This document shows positions 53,687 through 63,895 of a stretch of DNA of 64,000 nt, piece by piece. Origin of the DNA: Pseudomonas mosselii. GTDB taxonomy: Bacteria; Pseudomonadota; Gammaproteobacteria; Pseudomonadales; Pseudomonadaceae. A model generated the notes under the pieces. It ran no database searches, had not been told where the DNA came from, and was given only the letters and a program-made list of their open reading frames with translations. Each line of letters starts with the position of its first letter. The stretch's first letter is position 1. A program made the position numbers and the translations under genes. The stretch lies in NCBI RefSeq assembly GCF_019823065.1, contig NZ_CP081966.1:2945501-3009500 (forward strand), in the 5' to 3' direction.

Positions 53687-54118
53687 TCACATGGGTAGCC
53701 ATAGGAAGGCACAGGCCATGGCCACCACGCTCTCGTAATTTCTCTTGAGCTTGTCGAATCGAGATGCCACCGCCCGGTAATGCTTCAGCCGGGCAAAGGC
53801 GTTTTCCACCAGGTGCCGATTGCGGTAAAGACCTCTGTCCAGATCCGCGTTGCCTTTCACGGAGTTACGCTTTCTCGGGATCACGGCCTTGGCCCCTTGT
53901 AGCTCAACCTGCTCCCGGATTCTCTCGCTGTCATAGCCCTTATCCGCGACGATGGTTTCTGCCGCCGGGAGCTTGGAAATCAACGCGGGTGCCTGAGTGC
54001 AGTCATTGATTTGGCCACCTGTGATTTCAAACTCGATGGGCAAGCCGTGGGCGTCCACCGCCAGGTGAATCTTGCTGGTATTGCCAGCTCGACTTTTCCC
54101 TATAGCCTCATCGTTGCC
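53687..54118 (-). pseudogene. IS5-family transposase, 3' fragment
   Basis: Reading begins GNDEAIGKSRAGNTSKIHLA (from about 54118) and continues VDAHGLPIEFEITGGQINDC, IVADKGYDSERIR and RGLYRNRHLVENAFARLKHYRAVASRFDKL. The DDE transposase of IS5 is recognisable but its N-terminal third is missing. The joint with foreign DNA is near 54118. Confidence 0.85.
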
Positions 54119-54356
54119 GCTGGCAGCGCCTGCACTGTGCTGTGCGACCTACTGTGGCGTAGTTGGAATTCCAGTTTCGTGCAGCTACCCCGCAGTTCAT
54201 CTGGGGGTAGGTTGACGGGAAGCTCGCAGGCTGAGGCTTTCGGGACCACACCAGTGGAACACGCACTCATGTCGAACAACTACCTTGAAGCCAGGATGTG
54301 GCGCTATTGAGTCTCGGCGCGACTGGAGCCCAACTGGTGTCAGAGCAGGTGCCGTG
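54119..54356. other. Intergenic region
   Basis: No gene recognised between the IS5 fragment and the acyl-CoA dehydrogenase. Confidence 0.4.
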
Positions 54357-55511
54357 TCACCGCTGCGCTTCGCGGATCATGTTACGGGCGATAACCACCT
54401 GCTGAATCTGTGTGGTGCCTTCGTAGATACGGAACAGCCGCACGTCACGGTAGAAGCGCTCAATGGCGTACTCGCTGACGTAGCCGGCGCCACCGTGGAT
54501 CTGCACGCAGCGGTCGGCGACACGACCGCACATCTCGGTGGAGAACATCTTCGCGCAGGAGGCTTCGGTACTGACGTTCTTGCCCTCGTCGCGCTTGCGC
54601 GCGGCATCCAGCACCATGCAGCGGGCCGCGTAGATTTCGGCTTTGCTATCAGCCAGCATCGCCTGGATCAGTTGGAACTCCGCGATGGGCTGGCCGAACT
54701 GTTTGCGGTCCAGCGCATAGTGCAGGGCATCGTCCAGCATGCGTTCGGCTGCGCCGACACTCAGTGCAGCGATATGCAGGCGGCCCTTATCCAGCACCTT
54801 CATCGCGGTCTTGAAACCAACGCCTTCGACGCCGCCTATCAACTGGCTGGCGGGCACTCGCGCATTTTCAAAGATCACGTCGCAGGTATGGGCGCCTTTG
54901 TGGCCCATCTTGTGGTCCGTCTTGCCCAGCGACACGCCGGGTGTGCCGCGCTCAACGATAAAGGCGCTGATACCGGAGGCGCCTTTGATTTCCGGGTTGG
55001 TACGGGCCATCACCGTGTAAATGCCCGCGTGTGGCGCGTTGGTGATGTAACGTTTGGTACCGTTGAGGATGTAGCTGTCAGCGTCACGCACAGCATTGGT
55101 TTTCAACGAGCCCGCATCGGAGCCGGCATCTGGCTCGGTCAGGCAGAACGAGCTGAGCAGCTCGCCGCTTGCCAGTTGCGGCAGGTACTGGTTGCGCTGC
55201 TCCTCTGTACCGTCAAGCAAAATGCCGATTGAGCCAATGCCGTTGTTGGTGCCGATGTAGGAACGGAAAGCCGGTGAGGTGCGACCCAACTCGAAGGCGA
55301 TGTTTACCTCTTCCTCCATAGTCACGCCCAGGCCGCCATAGGCTTCCGGAATCGTTAACCCGAACAGGCCCATCTCGCGCATCTGATCGACGATGTCCTT
55401 AGGGATCGCATCCGTTTCAGCCACCTCGTTTTCCCGAGGAATCAGTACCTCACCGACGAACTGGCGAAGAGAATCCAGCAGAATCTGCAGGGTTTCGGTA
55501 TCACGGATCAT
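54357..55511 (-). CDS. Acyl-CoA dehydrogenase
   Basis: 384 residues of the FAD-dependent family: FCLTEPDAGSDAGSLKT (FAD/substrate), YITNAPHAGIYTVMART, FGQPIAEFQLIQAMLAD, QIHGGAGYVSEYAIERFYRDVRLFRIYEGTTQIQ with the catalytic-base Glu in YEGTTQIQ. It opens the alpha-beta double bond of an acyl-CoA and hands electrons to ETF. It follows the IclR gene by 61 bases and is probably in its transcript. Confidence 0.93.
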   Translation of the reverse strand: MIRDTETLQILLDSLRQFVGEVLIPRENEVAETDAIPKDIVDQMREMGLFGLTIPEAYGGLGVTMEEEVNIAFELGRTSPAFRSYIGTNNGIGSIGILLDGTEEQRNQYLPQLASGELLSSFCLTEPDAGSDAGSLKTNAVRDADSYILNGTKRYITNAPHAGIYTVMARTNPEIKGASGISAFIVERGTPGVSLGKTDHKMGHKGAHTCDVIFENARVPASQLIGGVEGVGFKTAMKVLDKGRLHIAALSVGAAERMLDDALHYALDRKQFGQPIAEFQLIQAMLADSKAEIYAARCMVLDAARKRDEGKNVSTEASCAKMFSTEMCGRVADRCVQIHGGAGYVSEYAIERFYRDVRLFRIYEGTTQIQQVVIARNMIREAQR

Positions 55512-55572
55512 GTGCGCTCCTCTGGGCCCGGAAGTGGGCCGATGTAGTACGGTGCACCGTCACCCTGAAGGG

Positions 55573-56439
55573 TTACCGAGCGGCGGCGCCGATGTTGTTA
55601 ACCATGTTGATCAGGCGAGGCCCGATATCGTCAGTGAGCTTGTCCCGTGGAAGCTGGAAGCTCGGTCCACCGCAGTTGAAGGTCAGTAACCCGAACTGCG
55701 GGTGTAACAGCGGCACGGCGACTGAGTTGACGTCGCGGTGCCACTCGCCGATCGATAGGCAAAAGCCGTAATCGGTGTAATCGCGAAACGCGCGATCCAG
55801 GCCCTTGCGGATCACCGGCCACTGTGCTGCTTCGCGTTGGCGCATGTGGTCGAGGAGAAACTCTCGCTCGCTCTCTGGCATCGCCGCCAGGCATGCGCGT
55901 CCCGCCGAGCTTTGCGCCAGTGGCAAGTAGCTGCCGATCTGCCGCCGCATCGTGGTATTGCCTTGGCCCTGAACGACGTCCAGGTAAACCATCTGCAGGC
56001 GATCCCGGGCCGCCATTGCCACTGCGGCTTGAGCGTGATTGGCCAGCTCTTCCATCAGCGGGTGCGCCACCGAGCGAATCGACAGATTCGACAGCATGGC
56101 GTAGCCGAACCCCAGCACACCGACATCCAGCTGGTACTTGCCCGAGTGCACCTCACGCTTGAGGCAGCCAAGGCGCATCAGGGTGTTGGTCAAGCGCGTC
56201 ACGGTCGGCTTGGGTAGCCCGGTCATCCGCGCCAGTTCCTGATTGCCCAGCACGTTGTCGCGCGGGGTAAAGCACCGCATCAGCTCCAGCCCACGTGCCA
56301 GCGCAGTCACGAACTGGCCGCTGGTTTCGTCCTCACTCGACGCACTGGCCGGGTCGAGCATGCCCATCTTCAGTAAAGCGATTTCATCCGCTCCAGTGCT
56401 GCTCTCAGCCTTCTGCTGATCCGCTTTGTTGCGTGCCAT
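55573..56439 (-). CDS. IclR-family transcriptional regulator
   Basis: 288 residues. N-terminal winged HTH (GLELMRCFTPRDNVLGNQELARMTGLPKPTVTRLTNTLMRLGCLKRE), C-terminal IclR effector domain. It is divergent from the enoyl-CoA hydratase gene, with dyad sites in the gap. It likely controls the whole cluster in both directions. Confidence 0.92.
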   Translation of the reverse strand: MARNKADQQKAESSTGADEIALLKMGMLDPASASSEDETSGQFVTALARGLELMRCFTPRDNVLGNQELARMTGLPKPTVTRLTNTLMRLGCLKREVHSGKYQLDVGVLGFGYAMLSNLSIRSVAHPLMEELANHAQAAVAMAARDRLQMVYLDVVQGQGNTTMRRQIGSYLPLAQSSAGRACLAAMPESEREFLLDHMRQREAAQWPVIRKGLDRAFRDYTDYGFCLSIGEWHRDVNSVAVPLLHPQFGLLTFNCGGPSFQLPRDKLTDDIGPRLINMVNNIGAAAR

Positions 56440-56482
56440 GGTAGAACCTCATTTTTGGAAATTGCAAGCAAATAAAAGTACG

Positions 56483-56497
56483 TTTCGTCAGGCGAAA
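56483..56497. promoter_or_regulatory. IclR-type operator near the IclR gene
   Basis: TTTCGTCAGGCGAAA: TTTCG-N5-CGAAA, about 44 bases upstream of the minus-strand IclR start. Confidence 0.65.
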
Positions 56498-56630
56498 TTA
56501 TATTTGAGCCGAGATGAAATGCAAAACGCTCATTTTTAGATAGATAATATATTGATTAATAAAGAAATAATAAAATAGTTCAGATTTCTGATTTACATGA
56601 ATTCGCGACCCTACCTATGATATCTCGTAA

Positions 56631-56658
56631 ATACGAAATGCAATTTCGTATAGCGAAA
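56631..56658. promoter_or_regulatory. IclR-type operators near the hydratase gene
   Basis: ATACGAAAT and ATTTCGTAT form a 9-bp perfect dyad around GCA (56631-56651), overlapping TTTCGTATAGCGAAA (56644-56658), the same TTTCG-N5-CGAAA as at 56483. Ends 18 bases before the ATG at 56676, in place to block ribosome or polymerase access. Confidence 0.7.
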
Positions 56659-56675
56659 CGTGTTTAGAGGTGGGT

Positions 56676-57461
56676 ATGAGTCACGAACCTGAATCTGTAG
56701 TGAACCTGGAAATTCGAGAAGACGGCGTTGCCGTCGTACGCATCGACCGGCCAGAAGCCAAGAACGCGCTCAATAGCGCGGTGCGTGAACAACTCGCCGA
56801 GCACTTTCGGGCACTGGCTCGCAATGGGCAGGTGCGGGCGATTGTACTTACCGGCGGTGACACCTGTTTTGTGGCCGGAGCCGATATCCGCGAGTTTGCC
56901 CAAGCGCGCCCGATTGAAATGTACCTGCGCCATACCGAGCTGCTGTGGGAAGCCATCTCCCGCTGCCCCAAGCCGGTCATCGCTGCAGTGAATGGTTTCG
57001 CCCTTGGCGGCGGCTGTGAGCTGGCCATGCACTGCGACATCATCGTCGCCGGCGAGTCGGCGCGCTTTGGCCAGCCAGAAGTCAAACTCGGCCTGATGCC
57101 GGGCGCCGGCGGTACTCAGCGTCTGATCCGCGCGGTCGGCAAGTTCCAGGCAATGCGCATTGCCCTTACCGGGTGCTTGGTCTCGGCCCAGCAAGCCTTG
57201 GCCATGGGCATGCTGAGTGAAGTGGTGGGCGACGAGCAGACCATTGTCCGTGCACTAGAGCTGGCCACTGAAATCGCCGCCTTGCCGCCGCTAGCCGTCG
57301 CGCAGATCAAAGAAGTGATGCTGGCCGGTGCTGACCTGCCGCTGGAGAGCGCGCTGGTGTTGGAGCGCAAGGCCTTCCAATTGCTATTCGATTCGAGCGA
57401 CCAGAAAGAGGGCGCTCAAGCCTTCCTGGAAAAACGCAAAGCGATCTTCTCAGGAGAATGA
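56676..57461 (+). CDS. Enoyl-CoA hydratase/isomerase family protein
   Basis: 261 residues from ATG 56676 (GTG at 56670 is in frame). NSAVREQLAEHF, GADIREFAQA (oxyanion), GGGCELAMHCDIIVAGESARFGQPEVKLGLMPGAGGTQRL with both Glu residues of a crotonase-type hydratase. Adds water to the 2-enoyl-CoA. Similar in size to PaaF. Confidence 0.92.
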   Translation: MSHEPESVVNLEIREDGVAVVRIDRPEAKNALNSAVREQLAEHFRALARNGQVRAIVLTGGDTCFVAGADIREFAQARPIEMYLRHTELLWEAISRCPKPVIAAVNGFALGGGCELAMHCDIIVAGESARFGQPEVKLGLMPGAGGTQRLIRAVGKFQAMRIALTGCLVSAQQALAMGMLSEVVGDEQTIVRALELATEIAALPPLAVAQIKEVMLAGADLPLESALVLERKAFQLLFDSSDQKEGAQAFLEKRKAIFSGE

Positions 57462-57464
57462 GCG

Positions 57465-59006
57465 ATGACACGTGAAATTAACCGGATGGCGGTTGTTGGC
57501 GCCGGAGTCATGGGTACAGGTATTGCTCAGATCGCCGCTCAGGCGGGCATTCGCGTCACGCTGTTTGATAGTCGCGAAGGCGCTGCGCAGGGCGCCCGCG
57601 AAAGCTTGAAAGGCACGTTGGACAAGCTGGTCGACAAAGGCAAGATTGCCAACGCCGATGCGCTGGCCACGCTCTCCCGCGTGCAAGTGGCGAGCGCCCT
57701 TACGGAACTGAGCGACGTCGACCTGGTAGTGGAAGCCATTATCGAGCGCCTCGACGCCAAGCAGGGCTTGCTCGCCGAGTTGGAAGCCGTGGTTGCCGAT
57801 GACTGCATTCTGGCTACCAACACCTCATCGCTCTCCGTCACCAGCATTGCTCGCAATTGCCGACTTCCCCAACGCATCGCTGGCTTTCATTTTTTTAACC
57901 CTGTGCCGCTGATGAAAGTGGTGGAAGTCATCGATGGTCTGGCGACTGACCCGCAGGTAGGCGACAGCCTCCGAGCCCTGGCTGCCCGCATGGGGCATAG
58001 GGGTATTCGGGCGAAGGACACACCAGGGTTCATCATCAATCACGCCGGCCGTGCATATAGCACTGAGGCTTTGCAAATTCTCAAGGAAGGCGTAGCCGAA
58101 CCCGCCGAGGTAGACCGTATCCTGCGCGAGGGTCTGGGTTTTCGCATGGGGCCCTTGGAGCTGTTTGATCTGACGGCTCTTGATGTTTCCCATCCAGTCA
58201 TTGAGTCGATCTACAACCAGTTCTACCAGGAACCGCGGTATCGGCCTGCAGCGCTAACACGCCAGATGCTGGATGCCGGCTACGTCGGGCGCAAGGTCGG
58301 GCGTGGGTTTTACCGATACGCCGACGGCCAGATGATCGATCCACCCGCCGCACAGGCAGTACCTGCGCTGGAAGCATTTCCGCCGGTTTGGCTTGGCACT
58401 GAAAACCCCGAGGATCGTGCACGTTTCACCGAGCTTCTTCAGCAGGTGGGCGCGCGGGTCGAAGAGGGCACGGTCCCAAGCAGCGAGGCCCTGTGTTTGC
58501 TGGCACCTTACGGTCTGGATGCCACCGGCGCCGTCGGCCTGTTTGGCACCGATCCTGAGCGCACGGTGTGCATCGACCCGCTGCTGGATATCGCCCGCTA
58601 CCGCACGCTGATGCTAAATCCCGCTACCCATGCCGACATGCGCGATGCCGCCCATGCGCTGTTGGGCCGCGATGGCGTGGGCGTCAGTGTGATCAATGAC
58701 AGTGTCGGCTTTGTGGCCCAAAGGGTACTGGCCATGATCGTCAACCTGGCGGGCGATATCGTTCAGCAGCGTATCGCCAGTGTCGATGACCTGGATGAAG
58801 GCGTGCGCCGTGGTCTTGGTTATCCGCAAGGTCCGCTGGCCTGGGGCGATAGTGTCGGGCCCAAGCGTTTGCTCACCACTCTTGAACGCATGACCGAACT
58901 GACGGGCGATCCCCGTTATCGGCCGGGTCCCTGGCTGCGGCGACGGGCCGCCTTGGGCCTTTCATTGCGTCACAACGAACCACTCCCGACTGAACCTCAA
59001 CGCTAG
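57465..59006 (+). CDS. 3-hydroxyacyl-CoA dehydrogenase
   Basis: 513 residues, PaaH-like size. NAD-binding GAGVMGTGIAQIAAQAG, ATNTSSLSVTSIA, GFHFFNPVPLMKVVEV (catalytic His in GFHFFNP) and the C-terminal helical domain. Oxidises the 3-hydroxy group with NAD. It begins three bases after the hydratase stop and is 9 bases before the thiolase. Confidence 0.93.
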   Translation: MTREINRMAVVGAGVMGTGIAQIAAQAGIRVTLFDSREGAAQGARESLKGTLDKLVDKGKIANADALATLSRVQVASALTELSDVDLVVEAIIERLDAKQGLLAELEAVVADDCILATNTSSLSVTSIARNCRLPQRIAGFHFFNPVPLMKVVEVIDGLATDPQVGDSLRALAARMGHRGIRAKDTPGFIINHAGRAYSTEALQILKEGVAEPAEVDRILREGLGFRMGPLELFDLTALDVSHPVIESIYNQFYQEPRYRPAALTRQMLDAGYVGRKVGRGFYRYADGQMIDPPAAQAVPALEAFPPVWLGTENPEDRARFTELLQQVGARVEEGTVPSSEALCLLAPYGLDATGAVGLFGTDPERTVCIDPLLDIARYRTLMLNPATHADMRDAAHALLGRDGVGVSVINDSVGFVAQRVLAMIVNLAGDIVQQRIASVDDLDEGVRRGLGYPQGPLAWGDSVGPKRLLTTLERMTELTGDPRYRPGPWLRRRAALGLSLRHNEPLPTEPQR

Positions 59007-59015
59007 GATTTTCCC

Positions 59016-60218
59016 ATGCTCGACGCCTACATCTTCGCGGGACTGCGCACGCCATTTGGCCGCCACGGCGGCGCACTCGCTTCGGTACGCCCAGACGACC
59101 TCGCCGCCCATGTGATCCACGAATTGCTCGCTCGCCACGCCATCCCTGGCGAAGCCATCGAGGACGTGATTCTGGGCAATACCAACCAGGCAGGGGAGGA
59201 CAGCCGCAACATCGCGCGTCACGCCGCACTGCTTGCAGGCTTGCCCGTGACCGTACCTGGGCAGACAGTTAACCGCCTGTGCGCCAGTGGTCTGGCGGCG
59301 GTGATCGATGCCGCCCGCGCAGTGACCTGTAACGAAGGCGAACTGTTTGTCGCCGGCGGGGTGGAGAGTATGTCCCGTGCACCCTTTGTCATGGCTAAAG
59401 CAGAAGCGGCCTATAGCCGCGAACTGACGGTGTTCGACAGTACCATTGGCGCCCGTTTTCCCAACCCGAAGATCGTCGCCGAGTTTGGCAACGACAGCAT
59501 GCCGCAAACGGGCGATAACGTGGCTCAGGAGTACGGCATCTCCCGTGCTGAGGCCGACGTCTTTGCTGCCGGCTCTCAGGCCCGTTATGAAGCCGCACGT
59601 AGCGCAGGTTTCTTTCAGGAAGAACTGCTCGCGGTCAGCGTGCCCACCGGGCGCAAGACGCCACCCAATGTGGTGGAGCAGGACGAGCACCCGCGCCCGC
59701 AATCGGACCTGATCGCTTTGGCTCGCCTGAATCCTCTCTCCGAAGGTGGTGTGGTTACCGCCGGCAACGCATCAGGCGTCAACGATGGCGCGGCGGCATT
59801 GCTGATTGGCTCGGCCGCGGCGGGCGAACGGCACGGCTTGGTTCCGATGGCGCGCATTCTGTCGGCCGCCGCCGTGGGTGTGGCCCCGCGCATTATGGGC
59901 GTCGGCCCGGTGGAGGCTATTCATAAGGCATTGGCTCGCGCGCAGCTCAGCCTGGCGGATATGGACATTATCGAGATCAACGAAGCGTTCGCCAGCCAGG
60001 TGCTGGGCTGCCTGAAAGGTCTGGGTGTTGCGTTCAACGACCCGCGGGTAAACCCACACGGTGGCGCCATCGCCGTCGGCCACCCATTAGGTGCATCCGG
60101 TGCGCGCCTGGCCCTGAGCACCGCTCGCGCGCTGCAACAGAGCGGCAAACGCTACGCTGTGGTGAGCCTATGCATCGGCGTGGGCCAAGGCCTCGCCATG
60201 GTGATGGAGCGTGTGTAA
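59016..60218 (+). CDS. Acetyl-CoA acyltransferase (thiolase)
   Basis: 400 residues. Catalytic Cys in VNRLCASGLAA, His in GHPLGASGARL and Cys in SLCIGVGQG. NQAGEDSRN and FVAGGVESMSRAPFVM resemble 3-oxoadipyl-CoA thiolases (PcaF/PaaJ). It cleaves the 3-oxoacyl-CoA to acetyl-CoA and a shortened acyl-CoA. Confidence 0.93.
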   Translation: MLDAYIFAGLRTPFGRHGGALASVRPDDLAAHVIHELLARHAIPGEAIEDVILGNTNQAGEDSRNIARHAALLAGLPVTVPGQTVNRLCASGLAAVIDAARAVTCNEGELFVAGGVESMSRAPFVMAKAEAAYSRELTVFDSTIGARFPNPKIVAEFGNDSMPQTGDNVAQEYGISRAEADVFAAGSQARYEAARSAGFFQEELLAVSVPTGRKTPPNVVEQDEHPRPQSDLIALARLNPLSEGGVVTAGNASGVNDGAAALLIGSAAAGERHGLVPMARILSAAAVGVAPRIMGVGPVEAIHKALARAQLSLADMDIIEINEAFASQVLGCLKGLGVAFNDPRVNPHGGAIAVGHPLGASGARLALSTARALQQSGKRYAVVSLCIGVGQGLAMVMERV

Positions 60219-60244
60219 GTGCGCGCAAGCAAAGGTGAAATGAA

Positions 60245-61483
60245 ATGGGTGCTTTGACTGGGTATCGCGTGCTCGACTTGAGCCGCATTCTGGCTGGTCC
60301 CTGGTGCGGCCAAACTCTGGCCGATCTGGGTGCCGAAGTGATCAAAATCGAACGGCCGGGCGCGGGTGATGACACCCGTGGCTGGGGGCCGCCATGGATG
60401 AAGGGGCAGAACGCCGAGTCCACCGGCGAGGCTTCTTATTACCAGTCCACCAATCGCGGCAAGTTGTCGGTGGCGCTAAACATCGCCAGCCCCGAGGGGC
60501 AGGAAATGGTGCGGGCCCTGGCTACCAGTTGCGACGTACTGATCGAGAACTACAAGGCCGGTTCCTTGGCCAAGTACGGGCTGGATTACGCTAGCCTCGC
60601 TGCGCTCAATCCACGCCTGGTGTATTGCTCGGTGACGGGTTTCGGCCAGACCGGGCCGCGCGCCGCAGAACCGGGTTACGACTTCATCATTCAGGGTATG
60701 GGTGGAATGATGAGCATCACCGGCGAGCGCGACGATCTGCCCGGTGGCGGCCCGCAAAAGGTAGGCGTTGCCTTCGCGGACCTGATGACCGGCCTGTACT
60801 CGACGGTGGCTATCCAAGCTGCGCTGCTCAGCCGAGAAAAGACCGGGCTTGGTCAACATATCGATATGGCGTTGCTGGATGTTCAGGTCGCCACACTGTG
60901 CAACCAGAGCCAGAACTATCTGGCTTCCGGCAAGCCGCCCGGGCGTTATGGCAACGCCCACGCCAACATTGTGCCGTACCAGGTGTTTCGCGCCAGTGAT
61001 CGCGACTTCATCATTGCCTGCGGCAACGACTCACAGTTCGTCGCACTGTGCGACGCCATCGGCCTGCCAGAGCTGCCGAAAGATCCGCGTTTCGCGCGCA
61101 ACGCCGACCGAGTCAGCAACCGCGAGGAGATCGTTGCCATCCTGTCGCGTCACTTTCTCGGAGGGCTCGCCGATGAGTGGGTAGGGCGCATTCACCCGCA
61201 GGGCGTACCGGTAGGGGCCATCAACAGCATTGCCCAGGCGCTGGACGAACCACAGATACTGGCGCGCAACATGCTGGTCAACATTCCCCATCCCTTGAAA
61301 GCCGACTTCGTCACGGTCGGCAGTCCGATCAAGTTGTCTCGCACACCGGTCGAGTACCTGCGCCCCGCGCCGATGCTGGGTGAGCATACCGATGAGGTGC
61401 TCAAGCGCCAGTTGGGTCTCGATGATGAGCGCCTGGCCGAGTTGAAGGCACAAGGCATCATCGAACAGCTTGGTGAACGCTGA
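60245..61483 (+). CDS. CaiB/BaiF family CoA-transferase
   Basis: 412 residues of class III CoA-transferase: [58 protein letters not shown], and [10 protein letters not shown] containing the catalytic Asp. It would activate the substrate acid with CoA from another thioester. Ends at a terminator. Confidence 0.9.
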   Translation: MGALTGYRVLDLSRILAGPWCGQTLADLGAEVIKIERPGAGDDTRGWGPPWMKGQNAESTGEASYYQSTNRGKLSVALNIASPEGQEMVRALATSCDVLIENYKAGSLAKYGLDYASLAALNPRLVYCSVTGFGQTGPRAAEPGYDFIIQGMGGMMSITGERDDLPGGGPQKVGVAFADLMTGLYSTVAIQAALLSREKTGLGQHIDMALLDVQVATLCNQSQNYLASGKPPGRYGNAHANIVPYQVFRASDRDFIIACGNDSQFVALCDAIGLPELPKDPRFARNADRVSNREEIVAILSRHFLGGLADEWVGRIHPQGVPVGAINSIAQALDEPQILARNMLVNIPHPLKADFVTVGSPIKLSRTPVEYLRPAPMLGEHTDEVLKRQLGLDDERLAELKAQGIIEQLGER

Positions 61484-61491
61484 ACCTGCCA

Positions 61492-61525
61492 TGCCCCGGC
61501 CAGCCAGCTTGCCGGGGCAATTTTT
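61492..61525 (+). terminator. Terminator before etfB
   Basis: TGCCCCGGC pairs with GCCGGGGCA (loop CAGCCAGCTT), followed by ATTTTT. It separates the beta-oxidation genes from etfBA or attenuates read-through. Confidence 0.8.
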
Positions 61526-61539
61526 CCCATGGAGCCTTT

Positions 61540-62304
61540 ATGAAAGTCCTCGTAGCGATCAAGCGTGTGGTCGATTACAACGTCAAGGTTCGCGTCAAGG
61601 CGGACAACAGCGGCGTCGATCTCGCCAACGTTAAGATGTCGATGAACCCCTTCTGCGAAATCGCCGTGGAAGAAGCCGTACGCCTGAAAGAGAAGGGCGT
61701 TGCCAGTGAAATCGTCGTGGTGTCGATCGGCCCGACGGCGGCGCAAGAGCAGCTGCGTACTGCTTTGGCCCTCGGTGCCGACCGCGCCATCCTGGTCGAG
61801 GCTGTCAAGGAAGAGGGTGCTGACGAGCTGAACTCCCTGGCCGTGGCCAAGCTGCTCAAGGCCGTGGTCGACAAGGAGCAGCCGCAGCTGGTGATCCTCG
61901 GCAAGCAGGCCATCGACAGCGACAACAACCAGACCGGCCAGATGCTCGGCGCGCTGACCGGCTTCGGCCAAGGCACCTTCGCCTCCAAGGTCGAAGTGGC
62001 GGGCGACAAGGTCAACGTGACCCGCGAGATCGACGGCGGCCTGCAGACCGTGGCGTTGAACCTGCCGGCGATCGTCACCACCGACCTGCGTCTGAACGAG
62101 CCGCGCTACGCCTCCTTGCCGAACATCATGAAGGCCAAGAAGAAGCCGCTGGAGGTGCTCACCCCGGACGCCCTGGGCGTTGCCACCGCGTCCACCGTGA
62201 AGACCCTGAAAGTCGAAGCGCCGGCTGCCCGCCAGGCCGGCATCAAGGTCAAGTCGGTGGCGGAACTGGTCGAGAAACTGAAGAACGAGGCGAAGGTAAT
62301 CTAA
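61540..62304 (+). CDS. etfB: Electron transfer flavoprotein beta subunit
   Basis: 254 residues. [62 protein letters not shown]: conserved ETF-beta. Carries electrons from acyl-CoA dehydrogenases to the respiratory quinone pool. The stop is directly followed by the etfA ATG. As the genome's main etf is often elsewhere, this may be a cluster-specific pair. Confidence 0.95.
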   Translation: MKVLVAIKRVVDYNVKVRVKADNSGVDLANVKMSMNPFCEIAVEEAVRLKEKGVASEIVVVSIGPTAAQEQLRTALALGADRAILVEAVKEEGADELNSLAVAKLLKAVVDKEQPQLVILGKQAIDSDNNQTGQMLGALTGFGQGTFASKVEVAGDKVNVTREIDGGLQTVALNLPAIVTTDLRLNEPRYASLPNIMKAKKKPLEVLTPDALGVATASTVKTLKVEAPAARQAGIKVKSVAELVEKLKNEAKVI

Positions 62305-63249
62305 ATGACTATCCTGGTTATCGCTGAACACACCAATGCCGCCCTGGCGCCGGCCACTCTCAACACCGTGGCCGCTGCGCAGAAGATCGGTGGCGACATC
62401 CACCTCCTGGTTGCCGGTGCCGCCTGTGGCGCCGCCGCCGAAGCGGCTGCCAAGCTCGCCGGCGTGGCCAAGGTGCTGGTGGCCGACAACGCCGCCTTCG
62501 CCCATCAGCTGCCGGAAAACGTTGCGCCGCTGGTAGCTGCTCTTGTTCAAGAAGCAGGGGGCAAGGGTTACAGCCACATCCTCGCCGCCGCCACCAGCAA
62601 CGGCAAGAACATCCTGCCGCGCGTCGCCGCCCAGCTGGACGTCGACCAGATCTCCGAAATCATCGCCGTGGAAAGCGCCGACACTTTCAAGCGGCCGATC
62701 TACGCCGGTAACGCCATCGCCACCGTGCAGTCTTCGGCGGCGGTGAAGGTGATCACCGTGCGTGCCACCGGTTTCGATCCGGTGGCCGGCGAAGGCGGCA
62801 GTGCTGTCGTGGAAGCCGTGGCCGTTGGCGGCGACGCCGGCATCTCGGCCTTCGTCTTTGAGGCGCTGGCCAAGTCCGATCGTCCGGAACTGACCGCGGC
62901 CAAGATCGTCGTCTCCGGCGGTCGCGGCATGCAGAACGGCGACAACTTCAAGCACCTGTATGCCCTGGCCGACAAGCTCGGCGCCGCCGTCGGTGCTTCG
63001 CGCGCTGCGGTCGACGCCGGTTTCGTGCCCAACGACATGCAGGTTGGCCAGACCGGCAAGATCGTCGCGCCGCAGCTGTACATCGCCGTCGGCATCAGCG
63101 GTGCCATCCAGCACCTGGCCGGGATGAAAGACTCCAAGGTCATCGTGGCAATCAACAAGGACGAAGAGGCGCCGATTTTTCAGGTGGCGGATTACGGTCT
63201 AGTGGGTGACTTGTTCGAGGTCGTGCCGCAGTTGCAGCAAGTGATCTGA
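62305..63249 (+). CDS. etfA: Electron transfer flavoprotein alpha subunit
   Basis: 314 residues. N-terminal domain and C-terminal FAD domain ([75 protein letters not shown]). Pairs with etfB. Confidence 0.95.
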   Translation: MTILVIAEHTNAALAPATLNTVAAAQKIGGDIHLLVAGAACGAAAEAAAKLAGVAKVLVADNAAFAHQLPENVAPLVAALVQEAGGKGYSHILAAATSNGKNILPRVAAQLDVDQISEIIAVESADTFKRPIYAGNAIATVQSSAAVKVITVRATGFDPVAGEGGSAVVEAVAVGGDAGISAFVFEALAKSDRPELTAAKIVVSGGRGMQNGDNFKHLYALADKLGAAVGASRAAVDAGFVPNDMQVGQTGKIVAPQLYIAVGISGAIQHLAGMKDSKVIVAINKDEEAPIFQVADYGLVGDLFEVVPQLQQVI

Positions 63250-63895
63250 AGCCCTAAAGGAATGTGTTGCAATACCTATAGAATTGTGCTATGCGTGCAT
63301 ACTCAAGTGGCGTGCGGGTTTCAGGGCTAATGCATTTGAAACATAGAGTTGACGTGCGGGAAAGACAATTTTTTGACTTACACGTTATGCGGTAAGTCTG
63401 ATGCTTGAGCGTTTGAGCTTAGGCATTCTGGTTGTTTTCGTTATTCTTTGTACCCGGTTTTGTACCCGGTTTTGACTTCTTGTAGCATGTAGTGCTGGTT
63501 GCTGGCTTAGGGTGGTTGTGCCGAGATTGAATCGGCCTCGAGCCCGTCATTGAGTGCTTTGCTTGTAGTCCTACTGGCTTGAAACGTTTAAGCGCTATGT
63601 TGTCTGTCTGGCTATCACGCTGAGTGTAGGTGTTGTTAGGTGACTCGCTCGCTAATAACGCTCTCTCGGAAAGAGATGTAAGCCATAGCGTCATTGAGGT
63701 CTTTTATTCTGACTTGGACAGCCTGAGAGATTTTCTCATCGCTTTCCGCTGGAGGAGTTTCGTCTGGGTGGGCCATCTTCCAGAGAGCAAGAAGCTTCAG
63801 GTATGACAAAAGAGAGTGCGCTCAGCAGCAAGTGGTCGCCCGCCTGAAGTACTTATGATCATGACTCCACTCATTACAAAAACAAGAGAAGAGCC
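63250..63895. other. Intergenic region of about 650 bp
   Basis: No supported gene. A 12-bp unit TTGTACCCGGTT is repeated in tandem at 63448-63471. The sequence is AT-rich for the genome. Confidence 0.5.
63448..63471. repeat. Two tandem copies of a 12-bp unit
   Basis: TTGTACCCGGTT occurs twice head to tail, followed by TTG. Confidence 0.75.

Noticed and set aside
61192..63114. 640-codon minus-strand frame opposite etfBA
   Set aside because: Shadow of well-conserved etf genes; no domain seen.
63419..63694. 91-residue minus-strand frame
   Set aside because: Low complexity and no ribosome site; its end lies in the tandem repeat.
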